This document shows positions 27,194 through 36,082 of a stretch of 64,000 nt of DNA, one piece after another (position 1 is the first letter of the stretch; each line of letters begins with the position of its first letter). The stretch comes from Enterococcus_E cecorum_C (GTDB taxonomy: Bacteria; Bacillota; Bacilli; Lactobacillales; Enterococcaceae). The stretch is taken from the NCBI RefSeq assembly GCF_052119425.1, contig NZ_JBQKFH010000002.1, positions 1 to 64,000 of the forward strand. Direction: 5' to 3'. The translations under genes and the position numbers were made by a program. The notes under the pieces were generated by a model that saw only the letters and a list, made by a program, of their open reading frames with translations, did no database searches and was not told the DNA's origin.

Positions 27194-27391
27194 AAGACTC
27201 ACCCTTTCTTTCTAATGTGTAACTCCAATGATGAGTAAACAGGATGAACTATCGAGATTTTTCCTATCCCCTTTGCTACTCCGTCACTTCTACAAGTTCA
27301 TTATATCACAACTCAAACCCAGGATAAAGCGTTATCATTATAACGAAATAATCATTCTCCCTCATTTAATTTTCGAAGGAGAATGACGTAC

Positions 27392-27652
27392 TTAAAACCC
27401 AAATAACGTAATTGCAAGTGGAAGAAGTCCAGCTAAAAGAATGCTTAAGCCAGCTATCCAATAATTCTTATAGCGTAGAGCCAGCAGTAAACAGATTATG
27501 CCAATTATCGGATTAATAATCAACCCGACGACACCACCCCAACGAAAATTTCCCAATATAGCACTCAAAAAATCAGTAGGGAGGATAAACACACTCAACC
27601 AAAACAACAGACCAATCACAAGTAGAACTGGATAATACTTCTTAATTACCAT
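27392..27652 (-). CDS. Small membrane protein, 86 aa
   Basis: Not recognised. It has three hydrophobic segments (about residues 8-26, 38-58 and 65-84), so it is integral to the membrane. A strong AAGGAGG precedes the start. That site overlaps the stop codon of the preceding small gene (27668-27835), so the two are probably co-translated. Confidence 0.55.
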   Translation of the reverse strand: MVIKKYYPVLLVIGLLFWLSVFILPTDFLSAILGNFRWGGVVGLIINPIIGIICLLLALRYKNYWIAGLSILLAGLLPLAITLFGF

Positions 27653-27667
27653 CTGAAATTTCCTCCT

Positions 27668-27835
27668 TCATCTCTTTCTTCTATTTATTAAGACTCTATA
27701 TACTATCACAGCAATTAGCATCCAAAAAGTGACAAAATTAAATACTTTTGCGACGGAAGGAAGATAAGCATTGAAAATAATCGTCAGTAAAAATGCTAAT
27801 ACAAAACTAAAGATTAATAAATGATCTTTTTTCAT
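27668..27835 (-). CDS. Very small membrane protein, 55 aa
   Basis: A short gene read from the sequence: ATG at 27835 after GAAGGG, ending with TGA at 27668. The product has a lysine-rich start, two hydrophobic helices (about residues 7-25 and 33-48) and a basic tail (NRRKR). Its stop codon overlaps the ribosome binding site of the next gene, which supports real translation. Family unknown; immunity- or transport-accessory-like small proteins look similar. Confidence 0.5.
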   Translation of the reverse strand: MKKDHLLIFSFVLAFLLTIIFNAYLPSVAKVFNFVTFWMLIAVIVYRVLINRRKR

Positions 27836-28058
27836 CGCTTTTCCCTTCTTTTATCCATGTTCTATCTATAACGGCTAATGAGTAATCGCTGCCACCACTT
27901 ATGAAAAGTCATCTTATAACCACACTTTCCTTTCGTCAACTTAATTGTAATCCAAATAAATCAAAAAAATAAGAATACATTAACGAAATGCAGGTTTTAT
28001 CAACGAAATGCAGTCTAGGATAAAAACATTTGATTTCGATTACACCAAATATTTACAA

Positions 28059-28357
28059 CTAATCTAAGGGTAAAACGACTCTGGCGATAAACTGTTGATT
28101 TTTTACGTTGATATCAAAAATACCCTTACTTCTTTCAACAGCATCTCTAACATTTTTCAAACCCAAGCCGTGATTTTTCTCATCTGCCTTCTGGGATTGA
28201 ATCAGTCCATTTTCAATACTGATTTCATTTGATACCTTATTTTTCACAACAAAAATAAATTGTTGATTCTTAATCGAACATGACACACTAAAGAAATCAT
28301 TTTTTTCTAGGATTGTTGCCTCTAGCGCATTTTGTAATAAATTATAGCAAATAATCG
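28059..28357 (-). pseudogene. 3' part of receiver-GHKL kinase gene (after the IS)
   Basis: About 98 residues of a GHKL ATPase domain of the AgrC/BlpH class. The N box (YNLLQNALEA) and G box (HGLGLKNVRDAV) are present. It lacks its own start and continues the frame of the 30198-30725 fragment. Joining base 30203 (the end of TTTAA) to 28357 gives an unbroken protein through VDLT-IICYNLLQ. It is therefore the distal half of one gene split by IS copy 1. A short frame starting inside the IS end would give a non-functional fragment. Confidence 0.8.
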
Positions 28358-28520
28358 GTGAACTACTCACCACTTAGCTAAACCTAACGGTTCTTAACGC
28401 TTGAAGTGGGAGCTTCTTGGGAATAGAGCATACTTGATAGCTTATTTCTTTACTAACAGCGGTTTCTCTTATTTACCAAGCTATCCCCGTAGTTCCTACG
28501 GTTTTTGATTATATCTAAGC
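28358..28520 (-). ncRNA. Putative omega RNA of IS copy 1
   Basis: The right-end region overlapping the tnpB 3' end, with several stem-loops (for example CCGTAGGAACTACGG and the terminal GTGAGTAGTTCAC). In IS605-type TnpB systems this region is transcribed as the scaffold, with the guide read from flanking DNA. Here the guide would start CGATTATTTGCTATAA, in the split kinase gene. Inferred from the family. Confidence 0.6.
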
Positions 28521-29666
28521 TAATGATTGTATCCTTAGACCTTCGGTCAAAATATTGATACTAGCGTTGATATCACGGTCATGATGAGTATGGCAAATAG
28601 GGCAAGTCCATTCTCGAATATCGAGCGATTTCTTGCCATCTTTATGTCCGCACTCTGAACAAATCTGACTAGACGGAAACCACGTATCCACTTTGATGAT
28701 TTCACGTCCATACCAGTCCGCTTTGTATTGCAACTTAGCCACAAAGCTAGACCAAGATACATCAGAAATACTTCTTGCTAATTTATGATTACGCAACATA
28801 CCTTTTACGTTTAAGTCTTCAATACAGATAATATCGTGATTTTTGATAATTTCTGTACTTAACTTATTCAGAAAATCAGTACGTTGATTCATTACTTTTT
28901 CATGTAATCTAGCAACTTTACGTTTTTGTTTTTGGTAATTTTTAGCTTCAAACAGATTGATACCTTTTTGTTTGGCTAATAATGCTCGTCTTGACAACTT
29001 ACGTTGTTCACGTTTTAATTTCTTTTCCATTTTGGACGTGAATCTATTATTATCAATTTTTTGCCCATCTGAAAGAATCGCAAAGTCTGTAATACCTAAG
29101 TCAATGCCAATTGCAGAATTGGTTTTAGGTAACTCGTTAATTTCTTCTTTACATAGCAAAGAAATATAGTATTTACCGCTAGAATGCCGTGATATTGTAG
29201 CAGATTTAATCATCCCTTTTGGTTGTCTATGAAGCTTAATTCTTACTAATGATTTCAATTTAGGAACTTTTATGAATTTATTATCAATCAAAGCAACGGT
29301 ACCATTTTGATTATTCGTTGTATAACTCTGAACAGGATTTTTCTTACTTTTGAAACGTGGAAAGCCAACAGATTTATCCCGAAAAAAATTCTTGTATGCT
29401 TTATCTAAATGAAGTTGGGCATTGGCCAAAGCGAGGCTATCGACTTCTTTCAGAAATGGAAATTCTTTCTTATATTTAGTCGGTGTTGGAAAAGTCATTT
29501 TTTTAGAAGGATCATTTTTAACTTCTTCATATGCTTTTTTTCGATCATTAAGCATTAGATTGTAGACCTTACGAACGCAGCCGAAAGTTTTGGCAAAGAA
29601 GATTTCTTGTTCCTCTGTTGGATAGATTCTGAATTTGTACGCTTTTAGTCGTTCCACAAAGTTCAC
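28515..29666 (-). CDS. tnpB: RNA-guided endonuclease TnpB, copy 1 (intact)
   Basis: A 383-residue TnpB with all RuvC parts: Asp189 in IGIDLG, Glu283 in ICIEDLN, a zinc finger C336xxC...C355xxC358 and HDRDINA. It cuts DNA at TAM-flanked sites matching its omega RNA, helping the element persist after excision. The TAM expected here is TTTAA, the target flank of both copies. It begins seven bases after the tnpA stop, probably at one of two GTG codons after AGGTG. It serves as the active reference for the dead TnpB at 11301. Confidence 0.95.
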   Translation of the reverse strand: MNFVERLKAYKFRIYPTEEQEIFFAKTFGCVRKVYNLMLNDRKKAYEEVKNDPSKKMTFPTPTKYKKEFPFLKEVDSLALANAQLHLDKAYKNFFRDKSVGFPRFKSKKNPVQSYTTNNQNGTVALIDNKFIKVPKLKSLVRIKLHRQPKGMIKSATISRHSSGKYYISLLCKEEINELPKTNSAIGIDLGITDFAILSDGQKIDNNRFTSKMEKKLKREQRKLSRRALLAKQKGINLFEAKNYQKQKRKVARLHEKVMNQRTDFLNKLSTEIIKNHDIICIEDLNVKGMLRNHKLARSISDVSWSSFVAKLQYKADWYGREIIKVDTWFPSSQICSECGHKDGKKSLDIREWTCPICHTHHDRDINASINILTEGLRIQSLA

Positions 29667-29673
29667 CTGCTTT

Positions 29674-30078
29674 CTATTTATGATTGTTTCCTTGATTTTG
29701 GATGTATTTCTTTATCACATCAATTGGTGCTCCACCAGTCGTCAACAGACAAAAACTTTTAGACCAAAACTGTTCTTTCCAAAGAAACTGTTTGACTCTT
29801 GGAAAATCACGTTTTATCAATCTTGAACTAGCGCTTTTATAGGCGTTGATAAATTTTGTCAATTCTGTTTTAGGGTGAGCTTTGAACATGACATGAATAT
29901 GGTCTTTATCATGATTCCACTCCACTAAAGTAATGTGATACGATTCTGAAATTCTTTCAAAAGTAGCTTTAGCATAATCAGATATTTCATCATCAATCAC
30001 TTGTCTACGGTATTTCGTTACTAAAATAAGATGGTAATAAAGAAGAAAGACTGAATGGTTATTTGTATCTAATTCCAT
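29674..30078 (-). CDS. tnpA: IS200/IS605 transposase TnpA, copy 1
   Basis: A 134-residue Y1 HUH single-strand transposase. The HUH pair is in DKDHIHVMF and the catalytic Tyr in IKKYIQNQ. It is intact and nearly identical to copy 2 (three or four residue differences). It acts as a dimer on single-stranded element ends. Confidence 0.96.
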   Translation of the reverse strand: MELDTNNHSVFLLYYHLILVTKYRRQVIDDEISDYAKATFERISESYHITLVEWNHDKDHIHVMFKAHPKTELTKFINAYKSASSRLIKRDFPRVKQFLWKEQFWSKSFCLLTTGGAPIDVIKKYIQNQGNNHK

Positions 30079-30197
30079 TTTATATCAACTCATTTCTAAT
30101 ATATACTGATTATAACATAGAACGAAATAAAAAGATAATATACTGCATCGTCGGTATTCATCACCCACCTATAGAGGATGGGCGACTTCTGCCTGAA

Positions 30198-30725
30198 TTA
30201 CGTTAAATCAACAGAATCCACATTTAAGTCTTTTGGAATAATTCCTTCTATATTAACTGTGATATTATTTTCGCATGCTTTTTCGGTTAAATTCGTCAAC
30301 AAGATATCGATTATCTGATTCCCTGTATAAAAATATTGCTTATCAAAATGAAAAAGATGCGCGATTTCATCCAAATAATTCATCACTGCTTGATCAATGG
30401 GCTTACTGATAAAACCAAGTGTCTTTTCACTAAAAGCTTCACTCATTCGTTCAACAAAATTTGAGACATATACAATCCATGAAATCTTTTTATTCTTTAG
30501 TAAATATTGATTTAAAGCAATCCCATCTAGTCCATCCATTTCAATATCTAAAAGCAGAAAATCAATACTTGCTGTTTTTTCATCATTGATATAGTCCAAT
30601 ACTTCTTGTGCATTCATAAAATCAATAATTATGATTTCTTGCCCATACTGATGAGAAAATTCTGACAATAGGTTATGTAATTGTTCATAGATAGCCATAT
30701 TATCATCACAAACTGCTACGTTCAT
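30198..30725 (-). pseudogene. 5' part of receiver-GHKL kinase fusion gene (before the IS)
   Basis: It starts at ATG 30725 (AGAGGTGAGG upstream). Residues 1-120 are a response-regulator receiver (acidic VCDD, phospho-Asp in LLLDIEMDG, Lys in FISKPID). Instead of a LytTR DNA-binding domain, it continues into an AgrC-like linker (YTGNQIIDILL...NNITVNIEGIIPKDL) and is cut at VDLT by the IS, which supplies the stop. With the 28059 part the native protein would be about 276 residues. A receiver fused directly to a GHKL ATPase, without sensor or His-dimerisation helix, suggests either an earlier deletion joining adjacent regulator and kinase genes or an unusual signalling protein. Confidence 0.75.
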
Positions 30726-30814
30726 CTTCCTCACCTCTCGTTATAATTATAACACTTTTTCGTCATTGAATATACCAAAATATAAAACGCTTTCTTAGTT
30801 TTTTCTCTGAATAA

Positions 30815-30853
30815 TAAAAAAAGAACCACTTCCTTTTATTGAGAAGTGGCTCT
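30815..30853 (-). terminator. Terminator of the amino-acid ABC importer operon
   Basis: The stem AGCCACTTC/GAAGTGGTTCT is followed by a run of T on the minus strand, about 20 bp after the binding-protein stop. Confidence 0.85.
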
Positions 30854-30872
30854 GACTATCAAAAGCAAATCC

Positions 30873-31685
30873 TTATTGTTTAGGTGTGACGTCTTGGCCA
30901 AACCATTTTTCTGAGATTTCTTTAAACTTGCCATTTTCTTGTAATTTTTTGAAAGCTTCATTAATTTGTTTGGCTAACTTTTCATCATATTTACGTACCC
31001 CAACAGAGAAATCTTCGCTATCAAATGGTAATTCGACAATATTATATTCCGCTAATTTTTTGGCTTGTGTTAAATAGTATTCAGCATATACCTTATCAAT
31101 TAGCAGACCATCAATCCGGCTATTTTCTAAATCGATAAAGGCTTCATTAAAACTAGCATACAGCGTCGCATCATTATTTTTAACGATATCTTGTAGAACT
31201 TCTGGCTGTTTCGTAAAAGTATCATAACCTGAAGAGCCTTCTTGTGCCCCTAACACTTTGCCTTTCATTTGTTCAGCCTTGGTGATATTGCTTTTCTTAG
31301 GTGTGACTAGCACTTGGGTATTTTTCATATAAGTATCTGTGAATGTCACTTTTTTCTGACGTTGAGGAGTCACAGAGTAACCATTCCAAATCATATCAAT
31401 CGTTCCATTTTTTAGCTCGGTTTCTTTCATCGACCAGTCAATTGGTTGGAATTTCACCTTTTGATCTGTTAATTCAAACACGGCTTTCGCTAAATCAACA
31501 TCAAAACCAACAATCTTGCCACTGTCATCTTTAAATCCCATTGGCACAAAGGTATCATCTAGCCCTACCACGACTTCTTTTTTGTCGGCAGCAGACTTAC
31601 TCGTTTCGCCTTTTTTCTGAGTAGAACATGCGCCTAATACTAAACCTAATGCAACAACTGATAATACTTTAAATAATTTTTTCAT
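30873..31685 (-). CDS. Amino-acid ABC transporter substrate-binding lipoprotein (probably histidine)
   Basis: A 270-residue family 3 solute-binding protein. The signal peptide ends in the lipobox LGAC, and the body has the polar amino-acid binding patterns (VGFDVDLAKAVFEL, MIWNGYSVTPQRQKKVTFT). The second ATG (31685) suits the GGAG spacing. It is last in a permease-ATPase-binding protein operon. The operon is headed by a T-box whose specifier reads CAC (His), matching the T-box-controlled histidine importers known in Lactobacillales. Ligand identity is inference from that leader. Confidence 0.88.
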   Translation of the reverse strand: MKKLFKVLSVVALGLVLGACSTQKKGETSKSAADKKEVVVGLDDTFVPMGFKDDSGKIVGFDVDLAKAVFELTDQKVKFQPIDWSMKETELKNGTIDMIWNGYSVTPQRQKKVTFTDTYMKNTQVLVTPKKSNITKAEQMKGKVLGAQEGSSGYDTFTKQPEVLQDIVKNNDATLYASFNEAFIDLENSRIDGLLIDKVYAEYYLTQAKKLAEYNIVELPFDSEDFSVGVRKYDEKLAKQINEAFKKLQENGKFKEISEKWFGQDVTPKQ

Positions 31686-31712
31686 TTTCATCTTCTCCTT
31701 TAATTTTTATGT

Positions 31713-32342
31713 TTATTCAACAGGGGTTACCTGATAAAGTTGATCGGCAATTCTCTTGGCAAATTCCAAATCATGCGTCACCACAATTTGCGTCATACCT
31801 GCTTCTTTCATTTCTAAGATTAAATCAGCGACTTGTTGACTCAAACCTGGATCAAGAGCACTCGTTGGCTCATCATAAGCTAATACTTTAGGATTCATCG
31901 CCATCGCCCGTGCAATTGCCACCCGTTGTTTTTGCCCACCAGATAATTGATAAGGATAATGGTCCAAAAGTTGAGATAAACCTAAACGTTGCGCCAAGTT
32001 TTGTGCCATTTGTTGGGATTCGGCCGCCGATTGCTTCAATGCCAACTTTGGAGCTAACGTAATATTTTCCATCACACTTAGATGTGGAAATAATTGAAAA
32101 TCTTGAAAGACGACCCCAACGACTTGTTCCTTTGAAGTACTTGGATTAAAGGGTTGGCCATCTAATAAAAATTCGCCACTATCATAAGTTTCTAAACCAG
32201 CTAATATTCTTAACAGTGTCGTTTTCCCACCACCAGAGGGACCTACAATACATAAAATCGAGCCTTCTTCAATGGATAAATCTAGATTACGAATAATTTG
32301 TCGTGAACCAAATGCTTTATTGACTTGTTTTAGTGATAACAT
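31713..32342 (-). CDS. Amino-acid ABC transporter ATPase (GlnQ-like)
   Basis: A 209-residue ATPase of the polar amino-acid uptake family. Walker A GPSGGGKT, signature LSGGQKQR and Walker B VLAYDEPTSALD with the switch His (VVTHD) are present. It is short compared with the usual 240 residues: it ends soon after the H-loop (AKRIADQLYQVTPVE), while family members have about 30 more. The core for ATP hydrolysis is complete. It lies 10 bp after the permease gene. Confidence 0.92.
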   Translation of the reverse strand: MLSLKQVNKAFGSRQIIRNLDLSIEEGSILCIVGPSGGGKTTLLRILAGLETYDSGEFLLDGQPFNPSTSKEQVVGVVFQDFQLFPHLSVMENITLAPKLALKQSAAESQQMAQNLAQRLGLSQLLDHYPYQLSGGQKQRVAIARAMAMNPKVLAYDEPTSALDPGLSQQVADLILEMKEAGMTQIVVTHDLEFAKRIADQLYQVTPVE

Positions 32343-32352
32343 ACAATCCCTC

Positions 32353-32994
32353 CTAACGATAATAATTTAAGCGTCCTTCAAAGTATTTCAACAATAAAGT
32401 CACGATGGCAGTCATTAATAGATAAACAATTGCCACGCCTACTAATGGCAGCAAGGTAGATTCTCTTTCCATCGCAATTTTACCAATACGCATCACATCT
32501 GATAAACCTAAAATATATACAAGCGAAGTATCCTTGACTAGATTAATGATTTCATTGCCGACAGAAGGTAAGGTAATTTTAGTGACTTGCGGAATGATGA
32601 TTTTACTAATCGTTTGCCAAGGACTTAGATGCAATACTTTGGCTGCTTCATATTGGCCTTTAGGTATGGATTGAATCCCGCCACGGAAAATTTCTGCATA
32701 ATAGGCGGCATAGTTTAGAATAAAAGCAATCAAAGCTGCTTCAAAACGATCAAAGACGATGCCGATATAAGGCAAACCGTAAAAGACTAAAATTAATTGT
32801 AATAGTAACGGGGTTCCGCGCATGAGCCAAACATAAAATTGAATCAATAATTTCACTGGATAAAAGCGACTCATTAATAAGAAGGCTAACAATACCCCTA
32901 GCGGAATTGAGCCTAAGATGGTCAATCCAAATAGCTTTAATGTTATCCCTGCCCCTTGAATAATTTGGGGAAACGTATCTAATATTACTTGCAC
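32353..32994 (-). CDS. Amino-acid ABC transporter permease
   Basis: A 213-residue HisM/GlnP-type permease with about five transmembrane segments and the EAA loop (EAAKVLHLSPWQTISKIIIPQ). It is the first gene of the three-gene importer operon, preceded by the truncated second T-box region 60 bp upstream. Confidence 0.93.
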   Translation of the reverse strand: MQVILDTFPQIIQGAGITLKLFGLTILGSIPLGVLLAFLLMSRFYPVKLLIQFYVWLMRGTPLLLQLILVFYGLPYIGIVFDRFEAALIAFILNYAAYYAEIFRGGIQSIPKGQYEAAKVLHLSPWQTISKIIIPQVTKITLPSVGNEIINLVKDTSLVYILGLSDVMRIGKIAMERESTLLPLVGVAIVYLLMTAIVTLLLKYFEGRLNYYR

Positions 32995-33054
32995 ATGTAT
33001 AACCTCATTTCTCTATGATTGATGAACTTACCCACGGTCTTGCCCTCAAGGTAT

Positions 33055-33162
33055 AAAATAAGTCCTTTGATCATTTTGACCAAAGGACGTGATTGACGTG
33101 GTGCCACCTTTTATTTATCTTTCCCTCGCAGAAAAGAACTCCGTGAGTCAAGTAAACTTTTT
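33055..33162 (-). promoter_or_regulatory. Second, stem-I-less T-box region
   Basis: On the minus strand it has a stem-III-like CTTTTCTGCGAGGGAAAG, then AAAAGGTGGCACCACG (T-box antiterminator bulge) and a terminator GTCCTTTGGTC/GATCAAAGGAC followed by TTATTTT. No stem I or specifier loop precedes it; that place is taken by repeat elements. It is either a degenerate tandem T-box or an antiterminator module that relies on the upstream stem I. Confidence 0.7.
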
Positions 33163-33483
33163 TGGGGAAACCTTATCCTGCTTGGAGCTGACCAACCCGC
33201 CTCACATCCTTAAAATTAGACGGCGTTCAGCAGCTAGACATTGTGAAATTCGCCCTCCCACTTGCAAAAATCTCCTTTCATCCGATTTTTGCAGTGGTAG
33301 GTAAACACACGAATTTCTTCATGTCTGGGCAAGCTGCTTCACGACCTTAATGCAATCTGTGTTCGGCGTGTAGCTCCTGTGCATCTAAGCCGGCCTGTCT
33401 TGGAAAACCTTAAAAAATAGTGGATTTTCCGACATTCCGGAAACCTTAGCTGCTTGGAGCTGACCGACCCGCTTCACATCCTT
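33163..33483. repeat. Modular palindromic repeats inside the T-box leader
   Basis: An end fragment, a GGCAGCT-type unit (about 33218-33346) with the TCTCCTTTCATCCGA core, and a diverged GAAGGGT-type unit (about 33355-33483) whose inner hairpin reads GGAAAACC/GGATTTTCC. The cluster lies exactly between the two T-box regions. Confidence 0.8.
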
Positions 33484-33486
33484 AAA

Positions 33487-33733
33487 ATAAAAAAGTCCTT
33501 TGGTTTTTTTAACCAAAGGACGTGTTGACGTGGTTCCACCTTTTTTCACAACTACCTCGCAGTAATTGTCTCAATAAGTCTACTTGACTCTGGCTATAAC
33601 GGGCCACCCGAATCTTCCTACTTCCTCATTTCAGAAAATCTACTCCAAGATGTGTTTCACGCATAGGTCTCTACTTCTTTGCACCAACCAGAAGCTCTCT
33701 GAAAAAGGACTATGGCTACTCTTCTTTTCAACG
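33487..33733 (-). promoter_or_regulatory. T-box riboswitch, probable tRNA-His specificity
   Basis: A full T-box leader on the minus strand. It has stem I with GAAGAGTAG, the AGAG and GGTTGGTG loop motifs, a specifier region GTGAAACACATCTTGG, stem III (TTACTGCGAGGTAGT), AAAGGTGGAACCACG and a terminator GTCCTTTGGTT/AACCAAAGGAC plus T-run (33489-33521). By position the specifier codon is CAC (33654-33652), histidine; ACA (Thr) is the less likely alternative. It controls the importer operon downstream. Confidence 0.82.
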
Positions 33734-33796
33734 TATTTTCAATTTGATGAATCCAATTTATCAGAAAATTTTGAGGATGTCAATATGAAAATTCGA

Positions 33797-34663
33797 TTAA
33801 AATTTTAAATTCGAAATTAAATAAACCATTAATAAATCATTTAGCTCTTTCAAATTCAAATCAAAACGTTGTTGAAACTTTTCCATTTTATACAATAATG
33901 TATTACGGTGCATGAATAAATCTTTAGCAGTCGAAGAAACGTTGGCTTGATTTTTCCATAATGCATGGATGACTTCTTTCATGCCTTCTTCTGCAAAAAA
34001 GATTTTTCCTAACTCTTTTAATGACTCATAATTCGTTAAATCTTGACTCGTTGCTAAATATAAAACACAATCACTCAAAGAAAGATACTTTTTAGGATTT
34101 TCAACTAACATTTCTTGAAATAACCGGCTTTCCTCACGATAAATCTTCGTAAAATCAACCTCGCTTGGATAAAAAGCCCCCACAAATATCTGGGTAAAGG
34201 TCGCAAAATCATCATCCAAAGCCGTGAACAATCCATGCAACTCTTCTTTTTGATAATAATTCTCTGTTCTTTTCTCAATAAGTAGGGCTTGGTTTGAACT
34301 AACAAATAAACAATCGACTAAATTTGGCAAAACAGTTTCCATCGTTTGTATCCATGAATGATAAATACTGTCATCCATCCGCTTAAACTGGACTTGAATA
34401 ATCCGGTATTCACCCGCTTCTTTTTCAGAAAGTCGTGTATGTTTGAATAATACTTGATACCAAAATTTGCGCTCTAATTCATAAAGAGGGGCTACATTGG
34501 GATATAATGTTAAAAGTAATTTTTGCTCTGTAACGCTTAACTTTTGCTTTTCAATACAAAAGAACTTTCCCTTATATGGAATACACAAGAAATCTTTATT
34601 AAATAAAGGCTCATCCTTAATGAAACCTTCCGCATAAATTTGCTCTAAAGGTAAAATTTGCAC
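33797..34663 (-). CDS. PucR/CdaR-type helix-turn-helix regulator
   Basis: A 288-residue protein. The C-terminal about 60 residues form the PucR-type HTH (VSSTAKDLFMHRNTLLYKME, followed by a FDLNLKELNDLLMVYL-like end). The N-terminal 200 residues have no domain I recognise. A GTG at 34663 fits GAGGTG six bases before; longer starts overlap that site. It is divergent from the MsmK-type ATPase gene, so the shared 240-bp region may hold its operator. Target and ligand unknown. Confidence 0.7.
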   Translation of the reverse strand: MQILPLEQIYAEGFIKDEPLFNKDFLCIPYKGKFFCIEKQKLSVTEQKLLLTLYPNVAPLYELERKFWYQVLFKHTRLSEKEAGEYRIIQVQFKRMDDSIYHSWIQTMETVLPNLVDCLFVSSNQALLIEKRTENYYQKEELHGLFTALDDDFATFTQIFVGAFYPSEVDFTKIYREESRLFQEMLVENPKKYLSLSDCVLYLATSQDLTNYESLKELGKIFFAEEGMKEVIHALWKNQANVSSTAKDLFMHRNTLLYKMEKFQQRFDLNLKELNDLLMVYLISNLKF

Positions 34664-34900
34664 TGTCATCACCTCAATTATTTTCATCTTTATTGTATCT
34701 AAGAAAGACAGATTCGACAATTCTTTCTATGTGTGAAAAGCGATTTCAACATTTTGCACAATTCACTGAGGTGTTCTTTGTACATGTTAACGTTGAGATG
34801 TAAAAGGCTTTCATTTATATTAAGGATGTCGATAAAAAGATTTCTCGCAAAAATAAACTTTGCGAATAGGATGATTAAACATAGAAAGAGGTATGAACTT

Positions 34901-36004
34901 ATGGTAGAAATGGCTTTACGACATGTATATAAAAAATATGATAACGCTGAAAAATATTCAGTAACAGATTTTAACTTAGAAATTGCCGACCGCGAATTTA
35001 TCGTTTTCGTTGGTCCTTCTGGTTGTGGTAAATCAACTACTCTACGTATGATTGCCGGTCTTGAAGATATTTCTGAAGGTGAATTATTAATTGGCGATAA
35101 AGTGATGAATGATGTTGCACCTAAAGACCGTGATATCGCGATGGTATTCCAAAACTATGCCTTATATCCACATATGACCGTATTCGATAACATGGCTTTT
35201 GGTTTGAAATTACGTAAATATGATAAAGCAGAAATCAAAAAACGTGTAGAAAATGCAGCTCAAATCTTAGGCTTGTCTGAATATCTTGATCGTAAACCAG
35301 CTGCTCTATCCGGTGGTCAACGTCAACGTGTTGCCTTAGGACGTGCGATTGTGCGTGATGCTAAAGTCTTCTTAATGGACGAACCTTTATCAAACTTGGA
35401 TGCGAAATTACGTGTAGCCATGCGTGCAGAAATCGCGAAGTTACACCAACGTTTAAATACAACAACTATTTACGTAACTCACGACCAAACAGAAGCGATG
35501 ACAATGGCTGACCGTATCGTTATTATGAAAGACGGTATTATCCAACAAATCGGCTCTCCAAAAGAAGTTTATGATACACCAAATAATGTATTCGTTGCTG
35601 GTTTCATCGGATCTCCTGCAATGAACTTCTTTAGAGTTACCCTAAATGGTGGCTATATCACAAATGATGGTGGTTTGAAAGTGAAATTACCTGAAGGACG
35701 TAATAAAATCTTAGTTGAAAAAGGTTATGAAGGAAAACAATTAATCTTTGGTATCCGCCCAGAAGATATTCATAGCGAACGTGTCGTATTAGATGCAACA
35801 CCTGACGCTTGTGTGAAATCAACGGTTGTCGTATCTGAACTTTTAGGTGCTGAAACCATGCTTTATACTATGATTGGTGATACTGAATTTGTTTCTCGTG
35901 TGGATGCGCGTGATTATCACAAACCAGGTGAAGAAGTAGAATTAGCCTTTAACTTGAATAAAGCACACTTCTTTGATGTAGAATCTGAAGAAGTTATCCG
36001 TTAA
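34901..36004 (+). CDS. msmK: Carbohydrate ABC transporter ATPase, MsmK/UgpC type
   Basis: A 367-residue ATPase of the sugar-import group. Walker A GPSGCGKST, signature LSGGQRQR and Walker B FLMDEPLSNLDAK are present, with a C-terminal TOBE/regulatory domain (IFGIRPEDIHSE). No permease or binding genes adjoin it, which fits the MsmK/MsmX idea of one ATPase shared by several sugar importers. The start at 34901 follows AGAGGT; the open frame extends 56 codons further upstream but without family similarity. Confidence 0.92.
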   Translation: MVEMALRHVYKKYDNAEKYSVTDFNLEIADREFIVFVGPSGCGKSTTLRMIAGLEDISEGELLIGDKVMNDVAPKDRDIAMVFQNYALYPHMTVFDNMAFGLKLRKYDKAEIKKRVENAAQILGLSEYLDRKPAALSGGQRQRVALGRAIVRDAKVFLMDEPLSNLDAKLRVAMRAEIAKLHQRLNTTTIYVTHDQTEAMTMADRIVIMKDGIIQQIGSPKEVYDTPNNVFVAGFIGSPAMNFFRVTLNGGYITNDGGLKVKLPEGRNKILVEKGYEGKQLIFGIRPEDIHSERVVLDATPDACVKSTVVVSELLGAETMLYTMIGDTEFVSRVDARDYHKPGEEVELAFNLNKAHFFDVESEEVIR

Positions 36005-36048
36005 TCTTGCACATTTCTAGTCTTCGTCCCCTTTTTATACATTAGTTT

Positions 36049-36082
36049 AGGCCTAGCAATCCATCTGCTAGGCCTTATTGTT
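36049..36082. terminator. Bidirectional terminator between msmK and MFS gene
   Basis: A perfect 10-bp stem AGGCCTAGCA/TGCTAGGCCT with flanking TATTGTT; it lies between two convergent genes and should serve both. Confidence 0.75.

Larger units (their letters stand above)
28358..30202 (-). mobile_element. IS200/IS605-family element, copy 1 (tnpA + tnpB)
   Basis: 1845 bp with tnpA upstream of tnpB on the minus strand, no terminal inverted repeats and no target duplication, as expected for Y1-transposase elements. It lies 3' of TTTAA (30207-30203). The left end carries a palindrome near 30145-30190 and the right end a GTGA/TCAC hairpin. Limits are set by comparison with copy 2 and by restoration of the interrupted gene. 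Both genes look intact, so it may still move. Confidence 0.92.

Noticed and set aside
28353..28357. CGATT as part of the IS right end
   Set aside because: It is shared by both copies, but only if it belongs to the host DNA do both interrupted genes (kinase and licT) regain their frame.
34733..34900. 56-residue N-terminal extension of the MsmK-type ATPase
   Set aside because: No family similarity, and the ATG at 34901 has a proper ribosome binding site. The upstream codons are leader DNA.
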